Positions 4,993-5,080 of a stretch of 5,080 nucleotides of DNA are shown here, piece by piece (position 1 is the stretch's first letter; every line of letters begins with the position of its first letter). This stretch comes from an uncultured Bacilli bacterium. Lineage in GTDB: Bacteria > Bacillota_I > Bacilli_A > RF39 > UBA660. The stretch covers positions 1 to 5,080 of the forward strand of contig CAKOIS010000028.1 in the NCBI GenBank assembly GCA_934087065.1, in the 5' to 3' direction. Made by a program: the position numbers and the translations under genes. The notes beneath the pieces are model-generated. The model ran no database searches. It was not told the DNA's origin and saw only the letters and a list, made by a program, of their open reading frames with translations.

Positions 4993-5080
4993 ATGCAAAT
5001 TAAAGAAGCTAGTGAAAAGTGGAATATTAGTGAAAGAAGAATAAGACAACTTATTCAAGATGGAAGAATTGAAGGTGCTG
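4993..5080 (+). CDS. Small helix-turn-helix DNA-binding protein, excisionase/MerR-like, N-terminal part
   Basis: The frame opens at ATG 4993 after AGAGGTGAT and stays open for 29 codons to the window edge. The visible N-terminus, MQIKEASEKWNISERR followed by IRQLIQDGRIEGA, has the pattern of the small winged helix-turn-helix family that includes phage excisionases and MerR-like regulators: an IKEASEKW first helix, a turn at NIS, a recognition helix ERRIRQLIQDG, and RIEGA leading into the wing. In related proteins as I recall them, a GxxW(x)IP segment follows; it is beyond the window. Such genes often open mobile-element or restriction-modification modules. Its position behind a strong promoter with twin dyads suggests autoregulation. 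The downstream partner and exact role cannot be determined. Confidence 0.8.
   Translation, partial: MQIKEASEKWNISERRIRQLIQDGRIEGA

Noticed and set aside
1..5080. CRISPR array, tRNA, rRNA or insertion sequence
   Set aside because: No regularly spaced repeats of CRISPR type, no cloverleaf or rRNA-like segment, and no transposase or flanking terminal repeats were seen.

Overview
The window is about 5 kb of very AT-rich DNA with Bacillota-type signals: AGGAG-like ribosome binding sites, sigma-A-type promoters with 17-18 bp spacers, intrinsic terminators, and a class B sortase. Trp is encoded by TGG where I checked, so nothing suggests a recoded Mollicute. A low-GC Bacillota, possibly host-associated, is my inference; the sequence does not fix genus or species.

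From 1 to 4505 every gene is on the minus strand. Reading in the direction of transcription (right to left), there is a class B sortase (4505-3672) with its own promoter and terminator. Next is a metal-resistance operon: a CadC/SmtB-type ArsR repressor (3582-3211) overlapping a Zn/Cd/Pb P1B-type ATPase (3211-1175), driven by one promoter with two near-identical ArsR-type operators. Then comes an HNH nuclease with an N-terminal membrane helix (1071-271), behind what look like tandem promoters. Last is the beginning of a small membrane-anchored protein of unknown function (155-1), cut by the window edge.

From about 4579 rightward the signals are on the plus strand. A promoter diverging from the sortase promoter leads into a compact structured RNA of about 108 nt: two hairpins, a C-rich single-stranded stretch and an intrinsic terminator ending at 4721. 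About 270 bp with no convincing gene follows; it contains short direct and inverted repeats. A consensus promoter (TTGACA-17 bp-TATAAT) flanked and overlapped by two 20-bp operator-like repeats then drives a small helix-turn-helix protein of the excisionase/MerR-like type, which the right edge cuts off. This right end looks like the first gene of an accessory or mobile module.

The best-supported biology is cadmium/zinc efflux with its metal-sensing repressor. The parts most worth pursuing are the structured RNA at 4614-4721, the twin-operator promoter and truncated regulator at the right edge, and the membrane-tethered HNH nuclease. No complete new system can be claimed from this window alone.
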